A stretch of 64,000 nt of DNA, from assembly GCA_000727475.1 (NCBI GenBank), contig KL647289.1:7120629-7184628 (forward strand). The letters are read 5' to 3'. Origin of the DNA: Sarcocystis neurona (lineage: Eukaryota; Apicomplexa; Conoidasida; Eucoccidiorida; Sarcocystidae). Position numbers and translations under genes: made by a program. Numbering within the stretch: the stretch's first letter is position 1; each line of letters starts with the position of its first letter. The notes under the pieces were generated by a model. It did no database searches. It was not told the DNA's origin and saw nothing but the letters and a program-made list of their open reading frames with translations. This document shows positions 1 to 12,200 of this stretch, in pieces.

Positions 1-1379
1 AGATCTACGGCAACACGTCTGTGCGCAGCTTCACGCTTCACACCTTCTGGGCGCATGCGTCTCCACGTACCCCTCCATAAGAGGCGGACACTTCACCTAC
101 ATATTATAGAAGCGCTACCTAAATGTTGATACGGAGGAGGTAGAAGGGAAGATACACATACCTAAAGCCGTCTTCCTTGAGGCGCACGACTCACCACCAC
201 CTAACACGGCTGTGCAAGTGGCATTCAGCAAGAATTATTGCCGCCCAAAGGGACGGTTCCACCAGAGAGGGAGAGGTGGAACCAGACTGGCAGATGTGGA
301 CTCAGTGCGGGAGACGCAGAAAAAAGTCCAATTGTACACAAAGTCCTGCATGCGTGTAAGCCCATGCGTCTCCCAGCTCCGTAATAGGAGCCTGCAGTTC
401 AACCGAGGAGAATCGTCAAGGCACTGCGTTCGTGGCCGGCTCCTAGGGAGACGCCGCAACTCTAAACGTGGACACGCGCACACGCAGATGGACGAGTGCG
501 CGTATATACGCATCGACGGTGTGTGCTGGGGAAACGTGCACCTCTTTTCTTCTGAAGAGACGTAGAGGGCCACTTTTTCTCGGGACAGATCTTTCTACGA
601 GCACGTGTGTGCACACAAAGCGGGGAGAGAGCGCAAAAAGACGCCGCGGCAGAAGCAGGAGAAAAGTCGGAGGAGGCTTCTCCGTAAAACACGCCTTCCA
701 CGCTGTTCAACCACCGGCGTCCATCCCCGTCTTTTCTTGCGGCGCCCTCTCTGCTTCACTCAGCGAGGCACCCACTTATATGTGTGTGTCTGTCTGTCGG
801 TAGCTCTGGCCACGTCTTTGCTCTCCGCCGGGTGAGCCGTACTCGTCTCTCTCCGTTTCTTCTTCCAGCCATGTCTCCTCTGACTCCATAGCTGTAATGG
901 CTGTACATTCACTGGCTCTCTACGGCTTCCCCGCAGTAATATACGAGCGAGTGCGCAGTCAGTCCTCCTCCTACTACTAGCACTCCTACTACTATTCCCG
1001 CTACTACTACGTCTTCTGCGGAATGATGTGGCACATGTACACGTAGACGTACCCACACACACACTGGGCCGCAACTTGCTCTTTCCTTCTCACATGTCCA
1101 CATATAAATGTGTGTACACTTGTATCATATCTATAACATTTCCACGTATCCACGCATACTTGCGAGTGAACCTGCTACACGAGGGGGAGGGACGCGCTGA
1201 GTTTTCCATAAACTGTAGAGACAAAGCAGCCGCGGTCTTCCGACAACACAGAGCAGTGCAAACCTCCCTGTTTCGGGGATCCGACGACGGGCCGAGGACG
1301 AGACACGAGACACAACAGACGCCCACGGACACACACAGACGGACGGGGCTCTCGGCGTCGTCTCGGCTGGGCGTCTCAC
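1..1379. other. Region without recognised genes
   Basis: Contains short mixed open frames only. A run of CTA/CTC triplets lies at about 965-1015. No exon of a known protein is recognised on either strand. Confidence 0.5.
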
Positions 1380-2395
1380 TTTTACCTTCCCTTTATACCG
1401 TGTCTCTCCTGTGTCTACTTCCTCCCTCTCTGTCCACACCCGCACCCGTTTCGCCGAGTTTCTCGTCCCCGTTAGCCGTCCCTCACTTTCCTCCATATTT
1501 CTCGCTGTCTCGTTTCTATCAACTACGCGCTCTCTCTATCTGTCTGTGTCTCCCCTCCGCTCTTCCCCCACCTCCTACAACCTCCCTTACAGTTTTCTCC
1601 ACCGTTGTGCACCGACTACCTACTTGTGAGTCCACCGTCGCTTCTCCACTACACACACGTGTATACATATGTGCGTGTACGTACACATATGTATATATGT
1701 GGTCGTCTCGCTCTTTCACTCGGTTTCTCCATTTCTTTTTGTGGGCTCGTCCCCGTCTCTCTCTGCCCTCCTCTTCCGCCCTTCTGTCTACTTTTTCGTT
1801 TTCTCTGCATCTCTCTGCTGCTCTTCCTTTCTCTTTGTCCCCTGGTCTCTGTCTCTCTCTGCCCCCCCTCATTTCCACCTTCCTGTCTGCCTTTTCAGTC
1901 TCTCGCTGTTCGTCTTCATCTGTCTCTCTCTCTGCTTCTCTCTCTATTTCTATTCTTCTATGTCACACTCGATTTCTGCGTCTGTCCATGTTCTTCTCTC
2001 CATTGCTATCTGTCTTTGAGGTTCTCTCTCTTTTACGTCCCTATCCAACGACAGGTGTTTCTTCTCCTCCATCTCTCTATGTATGTCTCTTCTTGTGCTT
2101 TCTTACATTTCTTTACATCTACACGTTCACGTGCTTCTCCTTCTCTTCTTCTCTTCCTTTCTGTAGATGTACGTATATACACCGACCTGTTCGCGTGTCT
2201 CTTCTCCCCGTCTTCTTCCTCTATTCGTCGAGCTGTCTTTCTATTTGTGTTGCCTATATTTTTTCCTTGCCAACCTCTGTGTCTCCGTCTTCCTGTCTCC
2301 GATGTTGTACATCTCTTCCTCTCTTTGTCTCTCTCTCTCTCGCCTTTTGTATATATTCGTCGTCGCGCCTTTCTCTCCGCCTCAAGTAAGAGGAA
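1380..2395. repeat. 1-kb pyrimidine-rich tract (plus strand C+T)
   Basis: The plus strand is dominated by T and C (TCTC, CTTT, TCTGTCTC units) for about 1 kb. It leaves long open frames in all three forward frames, which are compositional artefacts (Ser/Leu/Phe/Pro only). Confidence 0.85.
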
Positions 2396-2399
2396 ACGT

Positions 2400-2930
2400 T
2401 ATTGAGACAAAAGCGGCAAACGAAGAGGGGGGAAGCGGAGGAGAAGGGGAAAAGGAAGAGGAGAGAGCTACTGGGTGAAAAGAGGGAAAAGCAGATGAAA
2501 AGCAAAGAGAGAAAGAAAAGGACGCACCGGAGGGAAAAGAAAGTGCAGGAAGCAGAACAGCAATGCGGCCGAGGAGGTCACAGAGCTCCTCAAGGCGAAC
2601 AAGATAAAATTTCCACGTTGAGTGAGTGGGCAACAGCCCTTAAATATACAAGCGGTTCTACTGTAGAAGTGATCCTGTTCGAGGAGAAGACACGTACGTG
2701 ATAACGTCGTGGGACAAAAAGGCGATAGACACAGAACAAAAGGGAAGGAGAAACAGGAAAGGCTTTAATTAAGTTAAGCAAAAAGCAGCGGAGAGGAGGA
2801 GGGACAAAAAGACGAATGACGAGGAAATCTCAGAAAGGTGAAACTGAAGAGAGCCGGAGAAGGATAAAGAAGAAAGAGAAAAAAAAGAAGACGGAAAAGA
2901 CGTGCCTTGCCCTCTTCCTGTGCCGCTGCC
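2400..2930. repeat. Purine-rich tract (plus strand A+G)
   Basis: Directly follows the pyrimidine tract; the plus strand becomes A+G-rich (GAGGAGAAGG-like units). This is low-complexity DNA with no supported gene. Confidence 0.8.
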
Positions 2931-3203
2931 AATGCCTGCGGAAAGCGCCGCCGGGGGGCTCCTGGCGGATGTTGCTGCTCCTGCTGCTGTGGCCGCCGCA
3001 GCCCTCCCTCGCGCAGCTCTCTCTCTTCAGCCGCAGCAGCAGCAGCCGAAGCAGCAGCGCCAACAGACGGGGAAGGAAGAGAAGCCACAGCGGCAGCCGC
3101 AGACGCAGGGACTGAAGAGGAAGCAGCACACGCCGGCAGTCCCAGCGCCAGCGGATCTGCTGCTGCCTCCTCCTGCTGCCAATGGATTGCTTCAAGAAGC
3201 TTT
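2774..3203 (-). CDS. Possible far downstream CTF4 exon (tentative)
   Basis: Open frame after a GCGCAG acceptor (exon from 3203), starting KLLEAIHWQQEEAAAD and continuing as Ala/Pro/Gln-rich sequence with a hydrophobic end before a stop at 2774. The first residues could correspond to the helix of AND-1 that follows the segment encoded at 6240 (RKLILAQKLSELAVEKAAE in human), which would make this the last coding exon. Phase cannot be checked because at least one intermediate exon is missing, probably in the assembly gap. It could equally be non-coding triplet-repeat DNA. Confidence 0.22.
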
Positions 3204-3539
3204 CTGCGCCAGCACATCACCACCAGCCCATGACATACACACCCGCACATTGATACATACATATATATATATATAGATAGATAGATAGAGAGGGAGACGT
3301 ATACGTCTTCTTCAAGTATTGATAGGCACACAAGGGTACCTCACTACATACATGAGAGCAGGTAGTGACACGTGCAGTTCAAAGGTTCTACGTTGGCGTC
3401 CGGGAAAAACTGTTGGCGGGGGGGAGGTAGCTGCGCAGCTCACTTCAACAAAACTTTCCTAGTTAATGTATGTATATTTATAAGGAGATGCACTCCACAC
3501 AGCCATTTGTCTACAAAGTATGACCTGTCATAGATGCAG

Positions 3540-4135
3540 AGGTAGTGGCGAAATGCAACAAGAGCCGGAGCAACATCAACACCAGCCGGAGCATCCGCAG
3601 CAGCAGCAGCAGGAGCATCGAGAGCACCTAGAGCAGCAGGAGCGCCTAGAGCAAGAGCAGGAAGTGTTGGGGCGTCTATGCTCTAGCAGCACACGGCGAA
3701 CTAAGGAAAGAAAATGACGACTGCTGAGGACGGGTCAACAGCAGACGCATCCCGAACAGTAACAGCAGGCGCGCGGGAGCTGTCCCAACAGCAGCAGCAG
3801 CAGCGTTAGCAAGGGGAGCAGCTGCAGCAACCGCGTCAGCAGGAGCACGTGCTGCAGCACCAGAAACTTGTGCTGTAGCAGCAGAGGAATGTGACGCAGC
3901 AGCAGTGCGCGAGGAGCATCCGCAGCAGCAGCAGCAGAAACTTGTGCTGTAGCAGCAAAGGAATGTGATGCAGCAGCAGCGAGAGGAGCATCCGCAGCAG
4001 CAGCAGGAGGAGGTGCATCTGCAGCAACAGCAGCAGGAAGGGCACCTCCACCACCAGCAGCAGCTAAGGGAGGGCACCTCCACCTGCCGCAGCAGCAGGA
4101 ACATCTGCAGCAATAGCAGCCGCAGTGCTTGCACC
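3540..4135. repeat. CAG/GCA triplet cluster
   Basis: Imperfect CAG runs on the plus strand (for example 3595-3620 and 3790-4080), with interspersed GGAGCA and GAACAT units. Open frames in several registers encode Gln, Ala or Cys/Leu runs and are not convincing exons. Confidence 0.8.
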
Positions 4136-4369
4136 AGCATGAGGGCAAATATATTCGAAGTGCCGGACAAATGCATCGTGTGGGGAAGTGGTCGTTGGCG
4201 TGGCCGTGGCAACAGCGTCAGGAAAGACTGGTGGCAGATCGCAGGTGTACGAGTAGCAAGGAGAATTCTACAACGAATTAACGGCAAGGAATGGCCACCC
4301 GACTCCTGCGCCTTCCCTGCCTGATTAACAGCCTGGGAAAGAATACAATTCTCCTACACCAGCGAAAGC

Positions 4370-4980
4370 ACGTATATACGTACATGTATTTACACATACA
4401 TATTTATATATATATACATATATATATGTATATGTATTCAAATTTACATGTTTGTGTACATGTGTGTGGATAAGTACACGAAGAAAAACAAGTAGTCAAA
4501 TCTGACAAAAATGTTATCTTGCAAAGCCACTGCAATGGCAGTAGCAGCAGCACGGAGGTGCACCAACAGAAAAATTCTTCTGCGTGAGGCGGTGAATACT
4601 TCTCCATATCTGTGCGTGTACGTATAGATATATATACAAACCAAAAGACTGGACAAATATAGGGACAAATATACATGTACTTCACTCGTGTCTACATACC
4701 GTCATACGCATATATATTTGAGACACATATATATGTACGTCTGTTCACTGATATCACACACACATGTACCTATGTCCACATATATACATATATACACGTA
4801 CATACACATATATACACACAAATATATATCTTTACATACAAATGTATACACATGTATACATACTCATACATATATGTGTATATATATACAAAGATGTGGG
4901 AAGAAATCACACGAGAGGATACAGCAGTGTAACTGTGAAGACTACGCGACAAATCTTTGAGTTATAGCCATATATATATG

Positions 4981-5011
<31 letters not shown>

Positions 5012-5062
5012 GTGGTCGCCCTCGAGAAACCTTAGTGTTAGATATATATATATATATATATA
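4370..5062. repeat. TA/CA-rich microsatellite region
   Basis: Mixed ATAT, ACATATAT and GTATAC tracts ending in a pure (TA)n run at the gap edge, with a short (GA)n at about 4999-5011. No gene is recognised. Confidence 0.8.
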
Positions 5063-5613
5063 NNNNNNNNNNNNNNNNNNNNNNNNNNNNNNNNNNNNNN
5101 NNNNNNNNNNNNNNNNNNNNNNNNNNNNNNNNNNNNNNNNNNNNNNNNNNNNNNNNNNNNNNNNNNNNNNNNNNNNNNNNNNNNNNNNNNNNNNNNNNNN
5201 NNNNNNNNNNNNNNNNNNNNNNNNNNNNNNNNNNNNNNNNNNNNNNNNNNNNNNNNNNNNNNNNNNNNNNNNNNNNNNNNNNNNNNNNNNNNNNNNNNNN
5301 NNNNNNNNNNNNNNNNNNNNNNNNNNNNNNNNNNNNNNNNNNNNNNNNNNNNNNNNNNNNNNNNNNNNNNNNNNNNNNNNNNNNNNNNNNNNNNNNNNNN
5401 NNNNNNNNNNNNNNNNNNNNNNNNNNNNNNNNNNNNNNNNNNNNNNNNNNNNNNNNNNNNNNNNNNNNNNNNNNNNNNNNNNNNNNNNNNNNNNNNNNNN
5501 NNNNNNNNNNNNNNNNNNNNNNNNNNNNNNNNNNNNNNNNNNNNNNNNNNNNNNNNNNNNNNNNNNNNNNNNNNNNNNNNNNNNNNNNNNNNNNNNNNNN
5601 NNNNNNNNNNNNN
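5063..5613. other. Assembly gap (551 N)
   Basis: Run of N flanked on both sides by TA dinucleotide repeats. The gap lies downstream of the last confirmed CTF4 exon and may hide its 3' exons. Confidence 1.
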
Positions 5614-6239
5614 ATATATTCAGAGGTAGTTTGTGTAAGTTAGAGGACAAGAGGGCGCTTACGCAGTCTGCATGCGGCAATCGTCTTCGAGTTGCGTGCG
5701 GACGCCGGCAGCAACTTGGGGAAGTTTGAAACGCAGCATGACGTCCAAGGCAGCAAGGTGCAGCTGCGTCATTCACACAGCAGCCGGAGCAGCAGCACAG
5801 CGACTGATAACTGCGCGGCAGCACGAGTACTCAGCGCAGCAGCAAAACATGCAGGAGCAGAAGTCATAGCAGCAGCCACCGGGCGCAGCAGGAGTCGGAG
5901 CAGCAGGACGAGCAGCAGCAGAGCCCGCAGCAGCAGGCAGCAGCCACCCGTAGGGGAGCAGCAGCACCCCACGCAGCAGCAGCAACAGCGACACATCCGC
6001 AGCAGGCAGCAGCATCCCATACAGCAGCTCGTCAGGGAGGGTAGAGGGAGAAGACAGAATTCGTACGCAGAAATAGTTCTCCTTAAAGAACTCCCTGTGT
6101 CTATGTATGTGTATATGTGTGGACACGCGGATGGGGGACTGTGAGGAAGAGCAGCAGCAGCTGGACGCCCCTGGGGGAGCAGGGGAGGGGCTGCGTGGAG
6201 GCGCGGCTGCAGAAGAGGGCAGCAGGCAGTCGGACGTAC

Positions 6240-9200
6240 TCGGCGGTCTTCTTTCATCGCGACGAATTCTCTCACGGCAAACTTGTCATGAGTTTTGCAG
6301 AGCAGCTTCATTTTCTTCTCTGCTTCCCTCGCCTCTTGCATCTGTTCTTCTTTGAGCAGCAGCTGCTGCTGCTGCTCTGGCGTCCCCATTCCCCCACCTG
6401 CTGCTGCGCCGCCGCCCCAATTTTTTAGTCCCATGCACAGCAGCCGGATGACGTTGTCCGTACGCAGACGAATTTCGTCGTATTGCTGCCAAGGCACCGC
6501 AGCCACGGCGAGGCAACTATCTCGTCCGTTCCTACTACTTTCACTGGTGCTGCCTGCCTCTGCAGTCTCCAACGATCCTCCTCCCGCCACGCCGGTGGAC
6601 GGGGAGAAGGAGGAAGAGGAAGCAGCTGCAGCAAGGGGTTGTAGACGTCGATCCTGCCGCACAGCAGCATGCCACCGAGGGTACTCCCACACGTCCGGAA
6701 GCGGCAGACGCAGTGGCAGCTGATCCAGCCTGTGCCCAAACAGCGGAGCAGACGTGCTGCAGTCAGGCTCCTCCGGCGCAACCGCTCGGGCTGCTGCTCT
6801 GCTGCTCCTGTGCCTCTGTTGCCCCTGACTGCTGTTGCCCGAACCGCGGTGTGTAGACGTCCCCCGCTTCCCTTCGTCTGATGCAGAGTCACTGCAGCTG
6901 CTAAGCGAGCGGCGCTGCTCTCCTCCTCCTGCTCCTCCTCCTCCTCCTCGTAAATCTTCGGCAGCACGCGATCCCTTTCGCTGCCTGTTGTTGCTCAGGC
7001 GCACAGCGACTAACTCCGACTGCAGCACCGCCCACGCAGCAGCAGCAAGATCATGGAAAAGAACAGCAGAAGAGGAGGCGGCAGCACCAGCAGTGACAAC
7101 ACAAGAGCAAAAAACCCCACACAGCGATGAGAATTTGCAGAAGCACTAGAAACAGCAGCGCGAGCGGTAGCAGCACATCGCGCAGCAGAGCAGCAACTGC
7201 AGGCGCAGCAGTCACAACTGCAGGAGCAGCAGCAACAGCAGAGCCGCAAGAGTGGTCCCACGGCTGCAAAGCAACGCATCTGATCATCAATGCGGCGCAT
7301 GAGGACCGGCAGCAGTAGAAGCACCAGTCTTCCTGCAGTAGCCGCATTAGAAGCAGACGGGGCACCAGGTCCCGCTGTAGGAGCAACACGCTCGTCGCAC
7401 CGGCAGCAGCACCACGACGAGAGCAACACACCGGCAGCGGCGGCAGCAGCAATACACTGGTAGCAGCGGCAGCAACAACGCACTGGCAGCAGCAGCAACA
7501 ACGCACTGGCAGCAGCGGCAGCAATACACTGACAGCAGCCGCAGTAGCAGCAATAATCCATTCGAAAGATGCTGCAGCACACAAAGACATATCCAATAGA
7601 TGACAGGCGTGAGCAGCAGCTGCGGCAGCACCAAGAGCGCACCACGGGCACAGCAGGAACGTAAGAGCAAGGACCCAGAGTAGGGCAAAAGGGAAGAACG
7701 CTCATAAAAGCAATTACTCGAGCATACCAAAGCCCCCAGCAGCCACAGCAGCAGCACGTGTGGTAACCGCTGCAGCAAGAGCGGCTATTATACACTGCGG
7801 CAACTCGTACCCCCAGCAATATGTGAATATTTCCAGCGCCAGAAATACACTGGCGCGTGCACATATATATATATACATATACATATACATATACTGATAT
7901 GTAAATACGTATATATACCTATCTGTATATATATATATATATATGTCCGTAGAGGCATACACATACAACCACATAATATATGTATAGCTATGCGAAAACC
8001 ATACGACTTTGGATCTAGGTATAGCTACATATACCTAGACACCTGTGTGTGTGTCCTTACATGTATAATTCATCTATTACGTGTAGGTATATATATATAT
8101 ATATATGTATATACGTCTGTGCAAGTGTAAGAGGCCTTCACCGCCTCTGACCCTGTACACACAGAATGAAGCTTGAAACGACGTGGAAAACGCTTCGACC
8201 AGTGCAGCAGCAGCAGCAGCGCCCACCCGCATATCGTCGATGTACACGGGCCAGTACTTCACGGGAGCAGCACGCGCAGCACCACCAGCGGCTCCGTCCT
8301 CGTCGATAGGAGAGGAGGAAGCTGCAGCAGCGTCGCGTAGGTTCAGCAGAGGCGCCCAAGAAAAGCGGTAAGGGACGTATGCGCTCTCGCCAGGGGTGCC
8401 CCACATCGGCAGCAGACCCCACACCGTTCCTGTGCAAGCCACGACGCAGCAGCAGCGGCAGCGCCAGACGCAGCAGCAATGAGACCTCGGCGACAGCAGC
8501 AGCAGCAGCCGCGGGAATGGCACAAGGAGCAGCAAGACACTAGGGGGGCCGCAGCAGCGGCAGGGTCAATAGCAGCAGCGCTGAGACAGCAGCTGCGATG
8601 GCACCGCCACCACCAGCAACAGCAGCAGCGACAGCAGCAGTAGGGAGAACGCAGCAATGCGGCTGTGTAGAGCAGCAGCATCCACATCTGCAGAATAGCG
8701 GTCGCACGGCCACAAGAAGAGTCGACGACAGCAGGTGCAAGCCGCCGGACGCGTAGTAGCACGCCTGTGCGCAGTCGCACCACCTGCAGCGGTACCATCG
8801 ACGCAAAGACAGCAGAAGCCGCGGAAGCGAGGAGAGGCCTGGCAAAGGCAACAGCGCTAGCGATAACTGCAGCAGCGCCGAGAGCAGGAGAAGAAGGAGC
8901 AGCAGCACCGATGAGGAACAGCAGTAGCCCATATGAACTGCACGTACCTTGACAGCCTGCAGCAGCTGCAGCTCTCCTAAGAGGGGAAGTATCATATACG
9001 TGCATAGACGTGTACGCACGTTCTTTGAATGTGAAGCGACGCCAGGCAATTATTACACACGTATACTCTGATGGAACAGATATGTTTGTACACTGCAAGA
9101 GTACACACGTACACATACAGGTGGCACGGGTGACAGCAGCAGCTTCAGCAGAAAGAGCGCTCGTACAAAAATATGAAGAGCAGCAGCAGGGACGGTCGCC

Positions 9201-12200
9201 AAGTGAGCAGTAGGGGTTTCAGCAAAGGCATCAGGAGAGGAGCCGCACTACGAGGGGCAGTTGGGAGCAGACGAACAGCAGCAGTGACAGCAACAACGGC
9301 CGCAGCACAGCAGCAGCCACGCCCCTTGATCGAGAATTCAAAAGGCCATATAACGGGAGTCGCACATGCCACAGGAAGAACAATCCTACGCACTGTAGAA
9401 GTCCCCTTTGCTGCTGTTGTCGCTGCTGCTGTTATCGCTGCTGCTGTTGTCGCTGCTGCTGTTGTCGCTGCTGCCGTTGTTGGTGCTGCGGGTGCTGCTG
9501 CCGCTGCTGCTGCCGGTCTTGCTGCCACTGCTGCTGTTGGTGCTGGCCAAATTACACTTGTTGAGCTGTAGCTTCTTATCGTGCGGAGCAACGGCGCAGG
9601 CGCTTCGACAGCGACAGAGAAGCAGGTTCAACAGCGACAGATGAAACGCAACAACAGCCAGCTGAATAACAGCGGCGATAAGCCAAGAGAGCCCCAGAAG
9701 CTGTTTACCAGCAAACGGCGACAATGCGACGGAGGATGCTCCTGTCGTTTGTGCTGCTGTTGCTGCTGCTGCCCTCGGTGTCTAGACTGCTGAGTTTTTT
9801 GCAGCCAGCCACTCGAACTACAGCAGTACCAAGAGGCTGCTCGATGGCCGGTTCTTTTGTTGGTGCCCGCAAGTCTTCTGCTGCCGTTTTCTACTGACCA
9901 GCTGCTGTTCTTGCTGCGTCTCCGCCTACAGCTCCTCATCCTTCTTCTGCCCCTGCTGCTTCTGCTGCTGCTGCTTCTGCTTCTCTTGCTGTTGCTGCTG
10001 CTCCTTCTGGTTCTTCCATTGCTGTTGCTGCTGCTGTGCTTGTGCGGCCGCTATCGCTGCTTCCCCTTACGCCCCTGCTCCTGCAGCAGCCCCTGCCGGT
10101 AGTGCTGCTTACCCGACGTGTCCTTGACCGCAGGCATCCCTTCGTTAGATATATGCACCCAGTCCACAGGGGAGTCAAGCACCAGCGGACCTGTGCAGCC
10201 GCAACAGCAGCAGAGCAGCAGCAGGAGCAGCCCTCAGCTCCTTTCTGCAACGTCTGGACAGCGACGCATGCGTATTAAAGCCAAACAGACCTATACGTAT
10301 ATTCACAGAGATGCAGAGGCAGGAAGACAAATAGTCATATCTACGTGTGTGACAAAATGCATGCATATATATTCACAGATACACAGATCCAGAGAGGCAC
10401 GTCGGCGCCTCCTTTCCCTCTCGCTTTCTTCCCTTCTCTCTGCAAAGAGTAGTGTAAGCATACACTTGTTCTGAAGTCTGCCTCTGTACACATACGCACA
10501 TAAAAGAGTATATTTACATATATATATATGTAAGAACTTGTATTTTTGACTGCATGTGGACCCGAAGCGAGAGCAGGGAAGTGCAACAGCGGCTGTTTCG
10601 ACTCTTCACTGACGCAGCGCCCAGCCACCCAAGAGACACTCCCGCCACATCCCTACATTTGCCGAGCACTTTATACGACTTCACCCCCTGTAAGAATATG
10701 TGCACATGCATCTATCCAAAGACAGCGAGATACAAAGGAGGGCCAGTGCGGCAAGATGTCTGTCTGACCGCCTTCAAATCTGTGTGAACTTCTTTGATGA
10801 GCACAGATAAAACTCCAGCAACTGCAACCACGCCTTCGGGCTCAGACGGTTATCTAACCTGCTACATGCAGTCACCACGTGCCCCTATGCAGAATAAAAT
10901 AGAATAACAAAGAAGAACTACATATATACATATGTGTGTATGTATGTACGTGTGCATATGTACAGAAGCGCAGAGAACGAAAGACAGAGAGGTAAGGGCA
11001 GGTAGCACCTGTAGACATATATGTTGGTACGCATGTGTATATACATATTAATATACGGACACATCGATATATATTCTTCTTCGTTGGTGTATGCGTCTTA
11101 ACCCAAGTCCTTGCGCAACGGGGCCCCTTGCGGCAGACAGAGGCTTTTGTGGAAGAATTATCGTCTATTGACAAGCGCATGCACGTCAATATCTTCCTGT
11201 GAGGAAAGTCATCTACTTGCAAATTCACGCACGTCAGTGTCTTCCTGTGCAAAGGGTGGTCCACTTTCAAGTGCATGCACGCCAACATACACCTGTAAAA
11301 ACAACTTGTTGCCAATGCATGCAGGTCAATACCTCCCTGTGGAGGGAGCCACCTTGTTGCACGCGCCTGCAAGTCAGTATGTTCGTGTGCAAAATTTATC
11401 TATTTGCAAACGCATGCACTTCAGTATGTATGCACCTGTGGGAGAAATTGTCTACTTGCAAATGCATGCACGTCAGTGTCTCCCCCTGTGGAAAGATTTA
11501 TCTATCCGCAGTGGCAAGCGCGTCAATATATACCAGTGAAAGAAATTACTTCATTTGCCAGTGCATGCACTTCAATGCTTGCCTGTCTCACTGCCAATGC
11601 ATGCACGTCAATATGTACCTTCGTGAAGGACGTCAACATGTGGGAAGACTTTGGCCATGGCAGGTGGCGTTTTCTGCAGACGGTCGCGACAGCCGAAAGG
11701 GAAGCGATACGCTGCGGCAGGCGCAGCAGGCGGAGGATGTATATGCAGCAGCGTACAGATGTAGATGAAGCTGCTGGGGCTGTCAGAGCGTGTCGCTGCT
11801 GCAGCTGCTGCTGCCGCTCTGCCGCTGCTGCGCCCCGGTCTTCCGGTGTCATCGGAAGAGAAGGAAGAGGAGTCGGTGCCGCTGCTGCTGCGTCCACGTA
11901 GGCGCTGCTGCCGGCGCCACTTCTTCTCTGCTGCTGCGGCTGCCCCGCCCCCCTCGCCAGCGCAGACAGCAGCGGAAGGCGAAGCAGCAGCAAGTACAAG
12001 CAGCAGCTGGTGGTGGCCGCACAGGCCAACGGGGTAGCCAGGAAGACGCGTGAGGGAAAGCGCGACCCCTCCAGGCGTGAAGACATGCAGAAGTGAAGCA
12101 GAAGATACTGCCGCAACAAACGAGTCCCCAATAGCCACACCCACTGCTCTCTCCTTTCCGGGCAACGTTTTGCTCCACTGGCAGCTGTCCACCAGCGACC

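Noticed and set aside
1028..2389. 453-codon forward open frame
   Set aside because: It lies mostly in a pyrimidine tract that is open in several frames at once; the translation is almost only Ser, Leu, Phe, Pro and Cys.
4444..4668. Possible extra CTF4 exon
   Set aside because: An Ala-rich helix-like peptide was considered for the helical domain, but no acceptor gives the required phase 0.
11150..11640. CRISPR-like array
   Set aside because: Regular spacing of about 48 bp, but the units are degenerate along their whole length with no constant repeat and variable spacer, and the genome is eukaryotic.
11111..11901. Plus-strand frames with repeated MHARQ-like peptides
   Set aside because: These are translations of the 48-bp minisatellite inside a CTF4 intron, on the opposite strand to the gene.
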